Assembly: GCF_022458985.1 (NCBI RefSeq)
Contig: NC_061781.1
Coordinates: 17,949,001 to 18,013,000 of the forward strand
Direction of reading: 5' to 3'
DNA from: Mugil cephalus
Taxonomy: Eukaryota; Chordata; Actinopteri; Mugiliformes; Mugilidae
DNA length: 64,000 nucleotides
Both the position numbers and the translations under genes were made by a program. The notes beneath the pieces were generated by a model. It saw nothing but the letters and a program-made list of their open reading frames with translations. It did no database searches and was not told the DNA's origin. Below, piece after piece: positions 48,531-61,400 of this stretch (position 1 is the stretch's first letter; each line of letters begins with the position of its first letter).

Positions 48531-51500
48531 CTAGACTTTAAGTAAACCATCATCATCATATCTACCACCGTCGTGATCTCGTTCGTAGTCAAGGCGATCG
48601 CGACTACCGTAACGATGTCGCTGGTCATCAAGGCGATCGCGACTACCACCATAGCGATCTCGCTGGTCGACAAGGTGATCACGACTACCGTGGCGATCTC
48701 TCTGGTCGTCAAGGCGATCGCGACTACCACCATAGCGATCTCGCTGGTCGTCAAGGCGATCGCGACTGCCGCCATAGCGATCTCGCTGGTCGTCAAGGCG
48801 ATCGCGACTGCCGCCATAGCGATCTCGTTGTTCGTCGAGGCGATCGCGACTACCACCATATCGATCTCGTTGGTCGTCGAGGCGATCGCGACTACCACCA
48901 TAGCGATCTCGTTGGTCGTCGAGGCGATCGCGACTTCCCCGATAGCGATCACCCTGGTCGTCCCGGTAACGCTGAGAACCAACGTCACTGCTGTTGCCAT
49001 CAGGCCTTCCTTTCCCACTATTATAACTGTACTGGTCATCGTCCAACTTCCGCCTTGCTCCTTCTGTGCCGTAAGTGTCAGGAGGTAAATCGACTGTGTT
49101 TTGGTTGACCTGCTTTTTCTCAGGAATCGACTCGTCATCCCGGTACTCCTTTCCAGTTTCATGGCCATAATCCTCCATTTCTTCAGAGGGGCTGAGAGAC
49201 AACATGTATCGTTGGTTGGGTGACTCATATATTACCAATCAATACACCAATAAACGTTGATGACGGTTCACAGAGACACAAGTTTCTAGGACATATAGAA
49301 CTTACTCTTTGGGATGTTTGCCCTTTCTGCGGCAACAACAGAAGATCATAATTCCCAGAAGGACAACTGCTGCAACTACCACAATAACTATAATTGTAGT
49401 GGATGAGATGTTCATCATGCTGCCTGCGTAAAAAAAAAGAGGAAAAACAACATTTTTAATATGCAAAATATATTTTGGGGCAGATTAATTACAATCAGAG
49501 ATAAGTCAGAAATGTTTAATCACTTGGTTAACATTAAAGATCTTTGGTTAAAAATATGACAGAACTAGAATTTTGTCTTTTTGTGGATGACACTACAGTC
49601 TTCTTCTTACATTTCCGTTGTGATAATGAGTGGGAAGTGTGGTTCAGATAAAGCAAACATTTGCTGAGAAACATTCAGATGACTGGAGAGCTCATCTTTA
49701 AAGCTCGGTTGCTGATGGTTGCCCACTAGGGGGCAAACTCAGCATTGACCTACTAAGACGCTGTTATGGCAAAAGGCTGCTGAGCGGGGCTGTAAATTAA
49801 TAAACTCACCTGGGGTCACAGCTAGGGTATAATTGTAGCTGGCAGAACCGATTCGATTTGTTGCTGTACAAATGTAGTACCCAGATGTCTCTCTTGAGAT
49901 GTTGAAGAGAGACAGCTCTCCGCCATCTGCAACACAAACACACAAAATTTAGTCTGAACAGAGCTGAGATTATGGTTCGTTATATTAACGCTGAATAACA
50001 CTAACCCTCCAACAACCTGACAAATATGTGTGAATCAAAGCAACACATGGGAAATACATACTGATAATTTTTTTGGGTGGAAGGGGTCTGGCATTGTTTT
50101 CCACGCTGTAGCTCTTCCATTCATAGACGGGGTCTGGAGATCCCTCCTCAGACCGGCATGTAAGTGTGATGTTGTGAAAGTACTCTGGACTTCCCTGAAG
50201 CGTGCAGATCGGTGTAGAGGGAGGAACTGGACGATGGAAAATAAAAATTCACTTTAATGTAAGGGAACTGCAACAAAGTACAATATTGATTTTTACATCG
50301 TTGTAGAGAAAACATACAGTACGATCATGAAGGACCCATTAATCGTGTCTGATAATGCTCACCCAGGACCAAAAGGGAAGTGGTTGCAGATAGCGTTCCC
50401 TGGTCATCATTGGGTATCAAGACACCGCACTGGTAATGGCGGCTGTCCCCAATGGTCACCTTTTTTAAAGTCAGCGTGCTCACTTTCCTGTTAATGTCAA
50501 CCTCCAGTTGTGCTCTACCTTCGTATTCAGGTCCATAGTTGGGCTCAATGTTCAAGAAATAGGTGGCCAAGGTTCTCTAGGCACATAAACACAAATGCAT
50601 CTGCTCAGTATAATGTAGCTTCAGTATGCAAGTATAATCTGACATTACACGTACAGGATAGAAGGTGTTTCACATTGTACATTACAGTTGACTATAGATT
50701 AGGTGGTTATATCTAAATTAAATATATACATATTTTTTTTTTACAGCGCTTCCGTGTCGTACATTTGCGGTTTCATTTCCAGCCTCGTCTCGTTGGCACT
50801 GCAGCATTTTCTCCTACATTAATTATTCAACTTTCACACTGCTTTGTGACTATTTAGCAACTTGCGAAATTATATAATACACATTAGGTATGTAACCTAT
50901 CAAATTAAAACTACAGACTACATTTCTACAAGCTACAGTTCTGACTCATTCACCTACTCATCAAGTACTGTACAAAGGTCATTACTACGATACTGTTATA
51001 CGTCACACTGAAAGCAAAAGAACCTATTTCTTTTATTACATAAAAACTTCAACATTATCTGTTTGATTGAGAGTATTATTAGGGAAGAGTTAGGCAATAA
51101 ATACATGGATATGAAGTGGACATGTTACACATTCCTTTCACAATAAATTTCAATAATTGTATATCATTTTTTTCTCACAGGCTGAGCTGAATATCTCCCC
51201 GAAGTATAGATCTTTATGTATAAAATCAGTGGAGTTCCACGTGCACTTTGTGAGCAATACATAAAATTTAATGTCTCACCAGCGGTTCACCAAGAACGTC
51301 GGGGTAAGCTTCCCATGTGAGAACAAAAACTTTTGAGATGGGTTGGGCTGGTTCAAAGTTACAAGTCATCGTAATATCGCCTCCCCTTGCTACCTCATAT
51401 TCCTGCTTTGGGATGGACACCTTGATACTCAAGCAGCAGGGAATCACTGGAATAAAAAGAAATAGACAGTAACAAAGTGACAGCAGTCTACTATAACCAT

Positions 51501-51777
51501 CACCTGCTTGTTTAATGAGACATTTTGTTTGATGTCACCAACATTTTTTTTATTTTTTTTTGCAGGTAATGTAAAAGCTACTTCCCTTAAGTGAAATATA
51601 ATTCCACTTCAATCCCATGGTTCAGATTCAAGAAGTTGGGTTAATGATTAACAGTTATACCACAGAGGTAAAGGTGTGGCAAAGGTTTTTCAGAAGAGAG
51701 AAAGAAAACAAGCGATGAATCTCACCTGTGAGTATCAGAAACAGCTTTCGCCATCCAAGTAGTGCCTCTGTTGTCAT
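48531..51777 (-). CDS. gpa33: Cell-surface A33 antigen-like protein, copy B (long repetitive tail)
   Basis: Exons in transcript order: 51777-51726, 51446-51280, 50576-50363, 50226-50062, 49926-49810, 49423-49306, 49191-48531; 497 codons plus TAG with continuous phase. The ectodomain is the same as copy A: V-type then C2-type Ig domain, with EEGSPDPVYEWKSY and ISRETSGYYICTATNRIG. The transmembrane helix is followed by FCCCRRKGKHPK, a Cys cluster as in GPA33. The last exon is entered through TTGTCTCTCAG, giving DPSEEMEDYGHETGKEYRDD and then about nine repeats of SRDRLDDQRDRYGG before the end DDDGLLKV. Human GPA33 is about 320 residues, so the extra length is the repeat tail. The charged Arg/Asp tail agrees in character with the acidic, Arg-containing GPA33 tail. 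The intron before the last exon is only 114 bp. Confidence 0.9.
48560..48945 (-). repeat. gpa33: 42-bp coding minisatellite in gpa33 copy B tail
   Basis: About nine units of 42 bp, each holding GGCGATCGCGAC on the plus strand and encoding SRDRLDDQRDRYGG on the minus strand. The inner units are nearly identical and the outer ones shortened or changed (RHG, YERDHDGG). As 42 is divisible by three, the other frames also stay open and yield long spurious frames on both strands. Confidence 0.95.
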
Positions 51778-52222
51778 TTCAAAAAGAGGATAAAATTGTC
51801 CAGCCTTTAGTAAAACCTGAAACCGATGCTCCGAGTCTGAGAGTCGGAGCCCGCCTAACCTTCACGGTGAACTCCCAGGTACAGAGACGTTGACTCTTCC
51901 AGGTAATAACTTAACAGCTATGGGTCACATGTCACCTGACGTCCAATCATTCATCTGTTCTACTTTTCCCTCTACATAGATAGATAGATTTTTTTTTTTT
52001 TTTTTTACTGCTAGTAAAGTTCACTTGCAAATGTTGCAGAGGGAAAAAAAGAGAAACTGAAAGAGACAAGATTTTGTAACTGGAAGTTTTCTGGTTTGTG
52101 GTCAGAGTTGCATTTGTGCAAGGCTTTGGAAAACAGTCAGTGTGTCATATTGTTAATGGTTTAGACTCCTGCCTTAAGTTAACAGCTATGGGTCATATGG
52201 GTTCTACTTTTCACTCTATATC

Positions 52223-52336
<114 letters not shown>

Positions 52337-53537
52337 AACATGACCTACATAATGATAAATTTGTGTAGAAGTCAGCGTGACATGATCACACACACTAGAC
52401 TGGATTTTGACCTTCCTAGAAAGTTTTATGTCGTCTATAAACAGCTGTGTAGTGCCCAGCCTGGCCTGCAGGGTGCAGTACTGCACAGATAAAGACTGTG
52501 TCGAATACACACCCATAGCAGCACCATATTATTGTAGCACAGCCAATATTATAAGCTAATAAATGTAATAAATGTAATTCATCCTTTTTTTTTAACTCCC
52601 TGCAGTCTCTCGTTTAAGCCTGGAGCTGATGTTTGACAGACTGGTGAGGAGGAGTGTTGTGTGAGAGATGTGGCCTTCGTTATAACACCGCGTCTTCATT
52701 CAGAGGCTTTGATGGTATCACGCTGCAGAGGCTTGACAATGATGTGATCCCACAGGGTTAAGAAGTCAGCCTCAAGTACTCAGTCTGTCATAGATGTTAA
52801 GTCTATGATTTTAACCCTTTCTTTTGTACTGGTTACAAGATTTTTTTAATACATCAATAACCATTTTACTATTGGTGCAATATTTGTAATGATTTGGAGT
52901 TTTACTTGTCATAATATTTCAGAATAAACTGACATGAAAAACACTTAAGAAAAAAGAAAAAGTGTAGCCTTGTAACTTTTGCAGCATTGCTTTTAAATCC
53001 TCCTTTGTGTCAGTAAACAAGTTGAAGGAATGTGGGGAATGTTCCTCTGAGCGAACTGAATGTAGTGTAAAAACCTTCAACTCAAATAACTGCAAATTTT
53101 GCATTTTTCTCATGTTTTGTGTGACCACTGTTACAGACTATTAACATGGTTTAACAAGTGCCTATGTGCCGTGTTTAATAAACATTTTGAATATCTTTCT
53201 TCCTAATAAAAAAAAAAGTCAAGTCCAAGTCAACTTTATTGTCAATTGTGACATGTGCAACACAATACAGGACTGAAATTACTTTCGTCAAAGGCCTGCG
53301 GTGCAGCAACTAAACACAAAATGTCCAAACGTTGACAATCTATAAAATATAACCTGCTTGTACAAACCTTTGCAGATATATATCTAGAGTGCACCTTATC
53401 ACTATGCATGTGATTAGATTTCCAGGTAACAACCTGTAATGTATGAACATTTTATTTTATTGTTTGTGTAACAGTGCATGGTCAGATTAACCTGTGGAGG
53501 GGAGCAAATATTATCTGTCCCATGGGTCACACAGTAA

Positions 53538-53577
53538 ATACAGTAAAGGGACACATGCATGTGTCCCTTTACTGTAT
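53538..53577. repeat. Perfect 40-bp palindrome
   Basis: Two 20-base arms with no spacer; the arm is ATACAGTAAAGGGACACATG. It lies in the part of unit B that unit A lacks. Confidence 0.9.
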
Positions 53578-54460
53578 GCACTACCTGTATCCCCTTTTAC
53601 AATGTGCAGAAACAGTCCGGCTGGTTTTAACCACATGTTTATATGTCTTCTGGCTGTATAGTATGTTGCTATTATCCATATTTTTCTTGTATCTCTATTC
53701 AGCTCTTCTTCCATTTGTCCAAAGATGCATATGTGGCCAATAAGGACTCAATTAAAATGATAATGGTATTAAACCGTAGCGTTACAACGGCTGACTTAAG
53801 GCCCCACCACAAAGATCAAAGCTGCATCTTCAGGTTGTATTTCAAGCTTCACTTGTCACAGCGCAGCCATCTTGGCGGTTCCCTGCCAAATTTGCAATTA
53901 ATCAAATTTCCCAGACCAAGTACCATGCAAAGAAAGGCCGACGTCCCCAGAGCTCCGTTAACTGGTTGGTAATCAAGCCCTGCAGTTGTTTAATCAACCA
54001 TATTAAATACCACGTCTGCATTCATTTGAAAACACCGTGTTAGATTACTTTGTAAGAATACTTTAACAAAAATGAAAAGAGTCTGTGTTTACTTTGACAT
54101 GACCTGATTAAACAAGCCACTTGGGTTTATAAAACACCAGCTGTAAGGAGGTTTTTACAGCTGCTTTTTAAGTGTATTTATGTATTTGTCTTGTGGAGCA
54201 TCTGCTACTGGACTCTTATCTGCTGCATTCGTATTTGAAAGGCATATGATTTGCTCTTTCGGTTTGTAAGACAATAAAGTAGCAGGAATTTGCAGCAAAG
54301 GGGCCAAACCCCTCCTAACCAACTTTACACATTTAAACAGCACAGTTTGAATCAGGGAAGACGATATTATCTTGGCATATGCTCTGCCCATGTAATAAGC
54401 AGGAAGTGGCTGGTACATAAGGAACATAACTCTTCATAAGAGAAGTGAGATTATCTTTCT

Positions 54461-55444
54461 CGGGTCAGCGAGAGGTCAATATACATGACGAGTTATGCCA
54501 AAATAACTGGACAGGTATCTTTTGATGAGAAATTTAGACCAATATCCATAAGTTTATATGAACACTAGTCTGCTTCGTCTTGAGTAATAACCTCCTACAT
54601 TTACTCATTAGGTAACGTTTTGCAACAAATGATACAAAACTGGCTAAAACCCATTTAACACTGGCTTATCTAGGGATATGGTGACTAATTGTAGTTGGGC
54701 TATTTATCTTAAAGTCTGGGTTCGGAACAGACATGCGGTGAACTAGAAGGTTTGTGCGTGGTATATTAATAAATCTGACTTTTGAACAGTGAGTCAGTCT
54801 AACGCAAACAGTTTGAAAGCATGTAAAAGTATTCTACGGGATTAGTATTGTTGTTTTCCATACAGAGTGCAAGTACATTGTTAAGGCCCGCTCATGGTCT
54901 TGTCAGTCTATGGACTTAGACGGACTTTATTTGTCATTTAGACTTTCATCAAAAAGAAATGTCGGTGCAATGGCAGAAACTAAAATAAATAAATAAATAT
55001 GCATATAAAACAAACATATAAAAATTTGTATAAAAATGTAAACATAAAATGTAAATCTATCTATCTATCTATCTATCTATCTATATATATATATATATAT
55101 ATATACATACATACACACGTATATATATATATATATAAAAATACATACACACAAAGTAGACTAAAAAGAAAAACATGACAGGGCACATGACAAATATACA
55201 AGAAACTGTAGTGTGAGAAAAATAAATTATTATTTAAGTATGTAAATAAGGCAAAGCTAACAACGCCCCAAAGAAACTTCGCTCTACTTAGTGTGTACGT
55301 GTGTGTGTTTTCGTGCACGTGTTGTTTTTTTGTGTTCGCGTGTGTTTGTTCTTTTGTGTGTGTGCGTGTGTGTACGTGTACGTGTACGTGTGTGTGTGTG
55401 TGTGTGTGTGGCTCAGGGCTGGGATTTCGGGCTAAATATTCAAA
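54461..55444. other. Intergenic interval before pou2f1
   Basis: Unique sequence with a retroelement-like tail (GACTTTATTTGTCATTTAG near 54920), a compound (TCTA)n/(TA)n microsatellite at about 55055-55138 and a TG/CG-rich stretch at 55290-55410 just before the first pou2f1 exon. No gene is seen. Confidence 0.6.
55055..55138. repeat. Compound (TCTA)n-(TA)n microsatellite
   Basis: TCTA units grade into TA units and a second TA block after CATACATACACACG. Confidence 0.9.
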
Positions 55445-58400
55445 ATGGCGGACGGAGGAGCAGCGAGTCAAGATGAGAGTTCAGGACCAGGTAATGATTA
55501 CAGCATTTTACATATTCATACTCATATTCAAACTGTGTTACTCACAATTTATGATAGCGGGATACTGATGAAACTCAGATTGACTCGCAGATGAGGACGA
55601 CGTGGAGCGGCGTTTTAGTTTACACACAGAAAGCCAACTGTAATTTGACAGAGGAGGAAACGAGCTATTGCAGTGCGACGGCAAATTACATGGAAACATG
55701 CCTCCCCCCTTTGTGTGATTAGACGGCCGTGCGCCGCTACATATTCATACCTCTCTCGACTAATACAGTTTAGCATATTTTATTAGTAATCGCCGTCTCG
55801 GCTCTGGCCCGTTTATGACACATTTAGATGTTTTCACGGGCGCAGTTTGATTGAATTGAGGATGCTAGCGAGCTAGCGTTAGCTCCCGTGCTAGCGCTGG
55901 GCTTTGTGTTGATGCACACACACACTGAAGCTTTTGAAAGAGGTTTGCATATTCATTTTTGACGGGCCGGGCAGTGGTTGTGCGGCTTGTTCCCCATTTC
56001 AAATGCTATTTTATTTGTGTTTCACTAGGAGGAAATAAAACTCAATACACCACACCTGGCAGTTCGTTAGTGCCTAGCTCGCTGTGCCTCAGCTTCTCGA
56101 CGTGATTTTGTAGCAGAGCGTTTTTTTTTTTTTTTTTTTTTTTACCTCAGTCTTTTGTGCTCGGCGCAGTGGAGCTACAGCAGCCTGTTGTGTTATTCAT
56201 GTGGGCCTGTCTGAGCCGGAGTGCGGAGTTCAGCATATTCAATCGACCAGAAGCTGGAGCACAATACAAACCAAACACAACACGTTAAAGCAACGGCTAC
56301 TGTTTATTTCACGCACGTTTTATTTAAATACGGTTGTCTTCTGCGTTGCTAAGCGACCGCAACTTAAGTCGTTCTTTAGCCCAACTTTAAATCATCCATT
56401 TTATCTGTAATCTTAATAGTTTCTTAGGATTTTTTTTTAGTATAGCGTTGTGTAAAAGTGTATTTTTAAGAGTAGACTTAGACCGGAGTTGAGCCGACCA
56501 CTTTTTTTTTTTTTTTTTTTTTTCTCCTCATGTCGAGGTGGGAGTAGCCTGGTACCGCGTTGGTTAATCCAAATTATCACAATATTTTAATTCATATCCG
56601 TAGCTTTTTTTTGTTTTTGTATATCGCAGGCGTATACCTGCGATAGCCCTTCTTTGTTGGAGGAGTTTCGGCTCGCTCGGGCTGTGCTGAATTCAGAGTC
56701 TGTACCTGTGTACCCCCTCCAGGCACAGGGAGGGTGGTGAGGCCCACTTCCGGGAGGCCACAGTAATAACAAGCATGGTACTCTTATTATTATTACTCAC
56801 TCTGCTGCCTTCATGGCGGGCAAGACGCAGCTTGATGGCACTGTTTCGTATTTTTTAAACTCTGTTTAAAAAAAAAAAAAAGTTTTCCATTTATAAGTTT
56901 GTTTTCAAAGATGAGTGTATTGTGTTGTAGTGGCTCCACAGGGAGGTTCATTATCTGTCCAAAAGTTTAAACTTTTTGGTCGCTAGTTCAGGTTTTATGT
57001 GGCAAACTTTTGAAAATAAGATGACTTGATGACTGTACAACAGCAGGGGAGGAGTGAAGGGGAACGGGGGGACAGTACCTGCACTGACTTTTATTTTCAT
57101 CTCAATAGACTCTTTTTTAGCAACTTCAAACCACTTCCACCACTTTACAATAGATAGTATGTGTATGTATGTATGTATACATATATTTATGTTGTATTTT
57201 ATCTTTGACCTTATATTTTAAGCATTGTTTTTGTATGGGGCAGTGACTAAATGCATTTCTATCTATCTATCTATGACTTTGTCTCCGTCTCATACCATGC
57301 TGAGGAATCTTTGCAAGTCAAAGCAAATATTGACTGGAAATGTGGCTTCTTGTGTGTTTCTTCTTGATTTGTAGTTAATAGTTAATTTTGGTTTCATGCC
57401 TCGGGCTTTCGTTTAATATTCTTTGTGATGTAAATACGCTTATTTCATACCTTGTCTGCTTTGTTGGTAGGTGAATCACAGGGTAGCTTTGCCCGTAGCA
57501 AACAGTAGTGTCACGTTACAGGTAATTTTACCTTATTCATGTATTTAAACAGTCATGATACTAAGTTATGAGTTTTGTTTCAGGGAATGCTGAAAAGTAC
57601 CTCTTAAAATAATACGTCCTTACGTTTTTTTTAATGTTTTGTGGCTGTGTGTATAGACTGACTTAAAGGAGAAAAAAGTAGCTTATTAAACTGTGCTGCT
57701 TAAAGAACAGATGAGAAATAATTCTGTCTTCCTCACACTCTACTTTTCTCATTTAATCAGTTTTACAGTTCCACTCTCATTCCTGCCTTGTAGTTCCAGC
57801 ATGAATATTCATGGATGTAAACACGGATGTTATGAATAATGCATCGTTCGCAGTAATAAATTCAGTACATGCCATCTCAAAGTATTGAGAAGGCCTCCGT
57901 GAAAGCTCCAGTCAGACAAGCTTTTTTCATTGTAGAGGAAGAAAACACTAACTAATAAGCGCTGGCTGTGTGCTGTCCACAGGAATATATCTACTTGTTT
58001 TAGGTGATATCTAGTAAAGCGAGTTATTCATGAGTACGCAACACAAAGCCAGAATGCCCCAGTATGAATACAGCAAGGTAAAGCAGGCATTTGGCCAGAA
58101 GACGGGCCTTTATCACCCTGATCAGTGTCTTGAGGACAAATAAACACACCACTTTTCATCAGATATGAAACCTGTTTTATAAATACCAAATGACAACAGA
58201 TGAAAGTAGAGATTGTGACTGATACAAGTTGTAAGTTGTAATATACATTGTGAGGGTTTTCAGGAAAAGTTCCTGGATGATCGGTGGATGATTTACAAGT
58301 TGCATTTACCAAACAACTACCGTATTGTTCCTGACGGCTGCCATGTGTCGTGCTCACTACTAAACCCCGGCCAACATTTCTTTAATTGATTTTAAGCAGG

Positions 58401-61400
58401 ATGCAGCATGTCTGTGTGAGAAAATATTCAGACTAATCAGCAGCAATATTACAAAAAATGTACCTTGTTTCTTAGCCAGATGGGATTAAATTGTTGAATT
58501 ATAGAGTAAGGAAATGGAAAGTGAGACACAAACACTTGAATAACAAGAAGTTAATGCAAATATCCATCTTGGTCAACGCGTATGTGCAGCAAACTGTTGG
58601 AGTGAATCGTGTGTCTGACCTCTGCATGTGCCGATTGGAGGTGGTTGGATATTTCCCCTGGCCTTCCCTGAGACACTTCACTTTAATTTGGTTAGATTGA
58701 ATTTTCCACCTAGCCTATAGACGGCTGGCTAATGACCACCCAAGAGAGATACCACAGTAGCATACAGTGGTGTTAGCCCCATTACTGTTCATCAGATTAC
58801 ACTGCATCCTGTACTTGCCTCGTTTGGGCTCCGTCCAGTGTTTCCGTTTCCACTCTCTGTTGTCAAACAGTTTAGGCTAGTAACTAGAAATGAAAATAGT
58901 TATATATTCCTGTTGGTGCTGCTTTAAATCGGAAACTTTAGGTTGTTGTTAATTGCCTCATATTGAACAATTATCCGTCGGGATTAATCACTGTTCCAAA
59001 ACCTGCCTAATTCTCAGACTGATCCAGATTTGGAGAAGTGGTCTTGATGTATTCTGTGTTTTAAGATGAATGATATAGGTTGTAGGGCTGAATGTGGATG
59101 TGCTAATTAAGTTTTGCTATGTCTCATGTCGAATCTTTCCTCTCACATTAACGGCTCGGCAGTATTCAGCCAGCCTTTCCATATTATACCGCTAATGAGA
59201 TACCTATTTAAAATTCTCTTGGCAGGATATTTGTGTAATGCATTGTTCCATGGAAAGGTTTTGCAAACCATTCAACCGAGTAATTGTACATGTTGTTGGA
59301 GTGCGCCGCTGATATGTGGCTCCGAATTCACTTCTCCTTTGTTTTCTCATTTGGTTAGTGAACACTAATTTCTTGACCTCTCCGGCATGCTTTGTTGGGG
59401 CGACCTTTCTCTAACTTTTAACACTAGCGTGGCATCTGTACTCCGCCACAGCCCACTAACTAAACATTGGGCCCGGAGGTAAACTAAAACCTGCAGAGAA
59501 TCACCGGTGTTGTTTTACAGTTCAGGACGGTTATCTCTTCAGGTTTCTCACGCATTTAAGGTAGCACACAAGTAGAGAAGTGGTAATAGGTGGCTAGAAT
59601 TGGGGATAAAGGGTTGAAATGACTCCAAATGGTTAATCAAAGCTACTGAGTAAATAATAAAAATGGAAATCTGCTTATTGTGGTTGTTTGGATTAAATCA
59701 CAATAACATTCTTATCCTTGAACTTCGTCATTTTGGGCTTTGGGAAATTGTGAACAAAGGATTATTGGAGAAAATAATTGTCAGGTTTATTAAAAATTAT
59801 TTTTTTCCCTATCCCTAGTATACAACAACCAATGTATAATGGGTTCAAATGAGTACTATGACTGTGCAGTATCTGTAAAGGTCATATATATATGAAAGCT
59901 CAGAGTCAGCTGGTTTGGTTTGAGTTTGCTTGAAGATGTTTCACCAGTGATCCAACAACTGGCCCTTTGTCGGCCTCCTGATTGGTGTGCAGACCACAAA
60001 CCAAGGTGCCACAACCCTTTGTCAAATAACTCCTGTGTTACTGTTGCGTGGTTAGTTAAACAATAGCCATGTGGCAGGAGCTATTTTTAGCAATTTTGCT
60101 AATGTTGTGCAGACACAAGAAAAAATACTACCTGGTAACCACACTTACCGACTGTATGCCAACCAATCAGAAGACCAACAGTGGCTTACATACTTGGCAT
60201 CAAAATACAAACCTGTAGAGACCAATTGAATGAGTTGTGAGTGTCTCAACAAGTCCTGTTGCCTTTATTTTTTATTTAATTACAGTTGCAGTATCTTATA
60301 TGATGATTAACGACTGCTCACGCTGTTGTTTGTGTTTTATCAATGGTTTCGGACCCTTTTGGCCTTGTTTGATGTGGTCAACCAGTTCAGTATGTAAATG
60401 TCTTTCATTAGGCGGTGGGATAAGTGAGGGAGTTGATTGGAGCTTTAGTCAGGAGCTAAGCTCCTTCCCCCTGCAGACCACAATACAGCCGTGCATTCCA
60501 GTCTAATCAGTCACTGGACACCTGTGCAGCTCCACGACCCGACCGTTTCCCCGCTGTATTAAAGTCTCGGCTGACGTGGAAAACGAATTTTAAAGAGCTC
60601 CAAAATGAAATACTAATGGAATGTAAAGCTAATCTAAATATGCTAATCCACGTACACTTCATAAACATTGACGGCTGCAGCCAGCCACCCACTTTTCTCC
60701 AGTCACTGGCAGTGGAATGCTTTAGCCACAGGGGGTCTAGCAGTAATGACAGGCTTGTGGTGGATTAATGTGGAGTTATTTATTTCCGATTGAGCGACTC
60801 CCCCCCTCCCCTCCCGCTCATACCCTCCCTCCTTTTTTCAGAAGTTGGGCTGGGTCATCCAGGAGATGTTCCGAATGAGCAGTCGTAGACGCTCCATTAA
60901 TGCAGCCCGTCTTGCTAACATGCCCGGACCACCGCTGACAGACCTCATACTGCATTCTGGGATATCTTCAACCCTTTACCTGCTCTTAGCTAATTACTTT
61001 TTGGGGTCTGCACTCGCACAGTAATTGGTCTTGTGCTGCCGCCGCCGCCGCCGCCTCCCTTCCCTCTGCTACACCAAGTACTAGTTTGAGCACTTTTTTT
61101 TTTTTTTCTTCCTCCTCCGCTCTGTCGTCCTTATTCCCCTGTTTTTTATCGTCCTCCAAAAGCCATCCAATTAATATGCTAATGAGCTGATAAATATTTA
61201 TAGGGGTTTAAATTATGCAGAAAGCTTTCAGAGCCCGGTGTGAAATGCGTTGCTCGCAGGACTTCAAAGCCTTGCATTGCTAACGAGACAGGAGCAGATT
61301 TGCATACGGCTTTAATCAGCTGAATACTGATTATGCTTCATTATAGAGTTGGAAGAGGAGGAGGAGGAGGAGGAGGGCGGTGGCGGCGGTGGAGGAGTTG

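Noticed and set aside
48573-49088. 171-codon plus-strand frame
   Set aside because: Antisense reading of the same 42-bp repeats, open only because the period is a multiple of three.
48341-49228. 295-codon minus-strand frame overlapping the gpa33 copy B tail
   Set aside because: Its Ala/Thr/Val periodic text comes from the 42-bp repeat read in another frame. The frame in phase with the transmembrane exon, entered at TTGTCTCTCAG, is the charged one.
49192-49240. Acceptor at TATATGAG for the gpa33-B tail exon
   Set aside because: No pyrimidine tract, a 78-nt intron, and it would put the tail in the wrong frame. The CTCTCAG acceptor at 49192-49194 restores the frame with a good tract.
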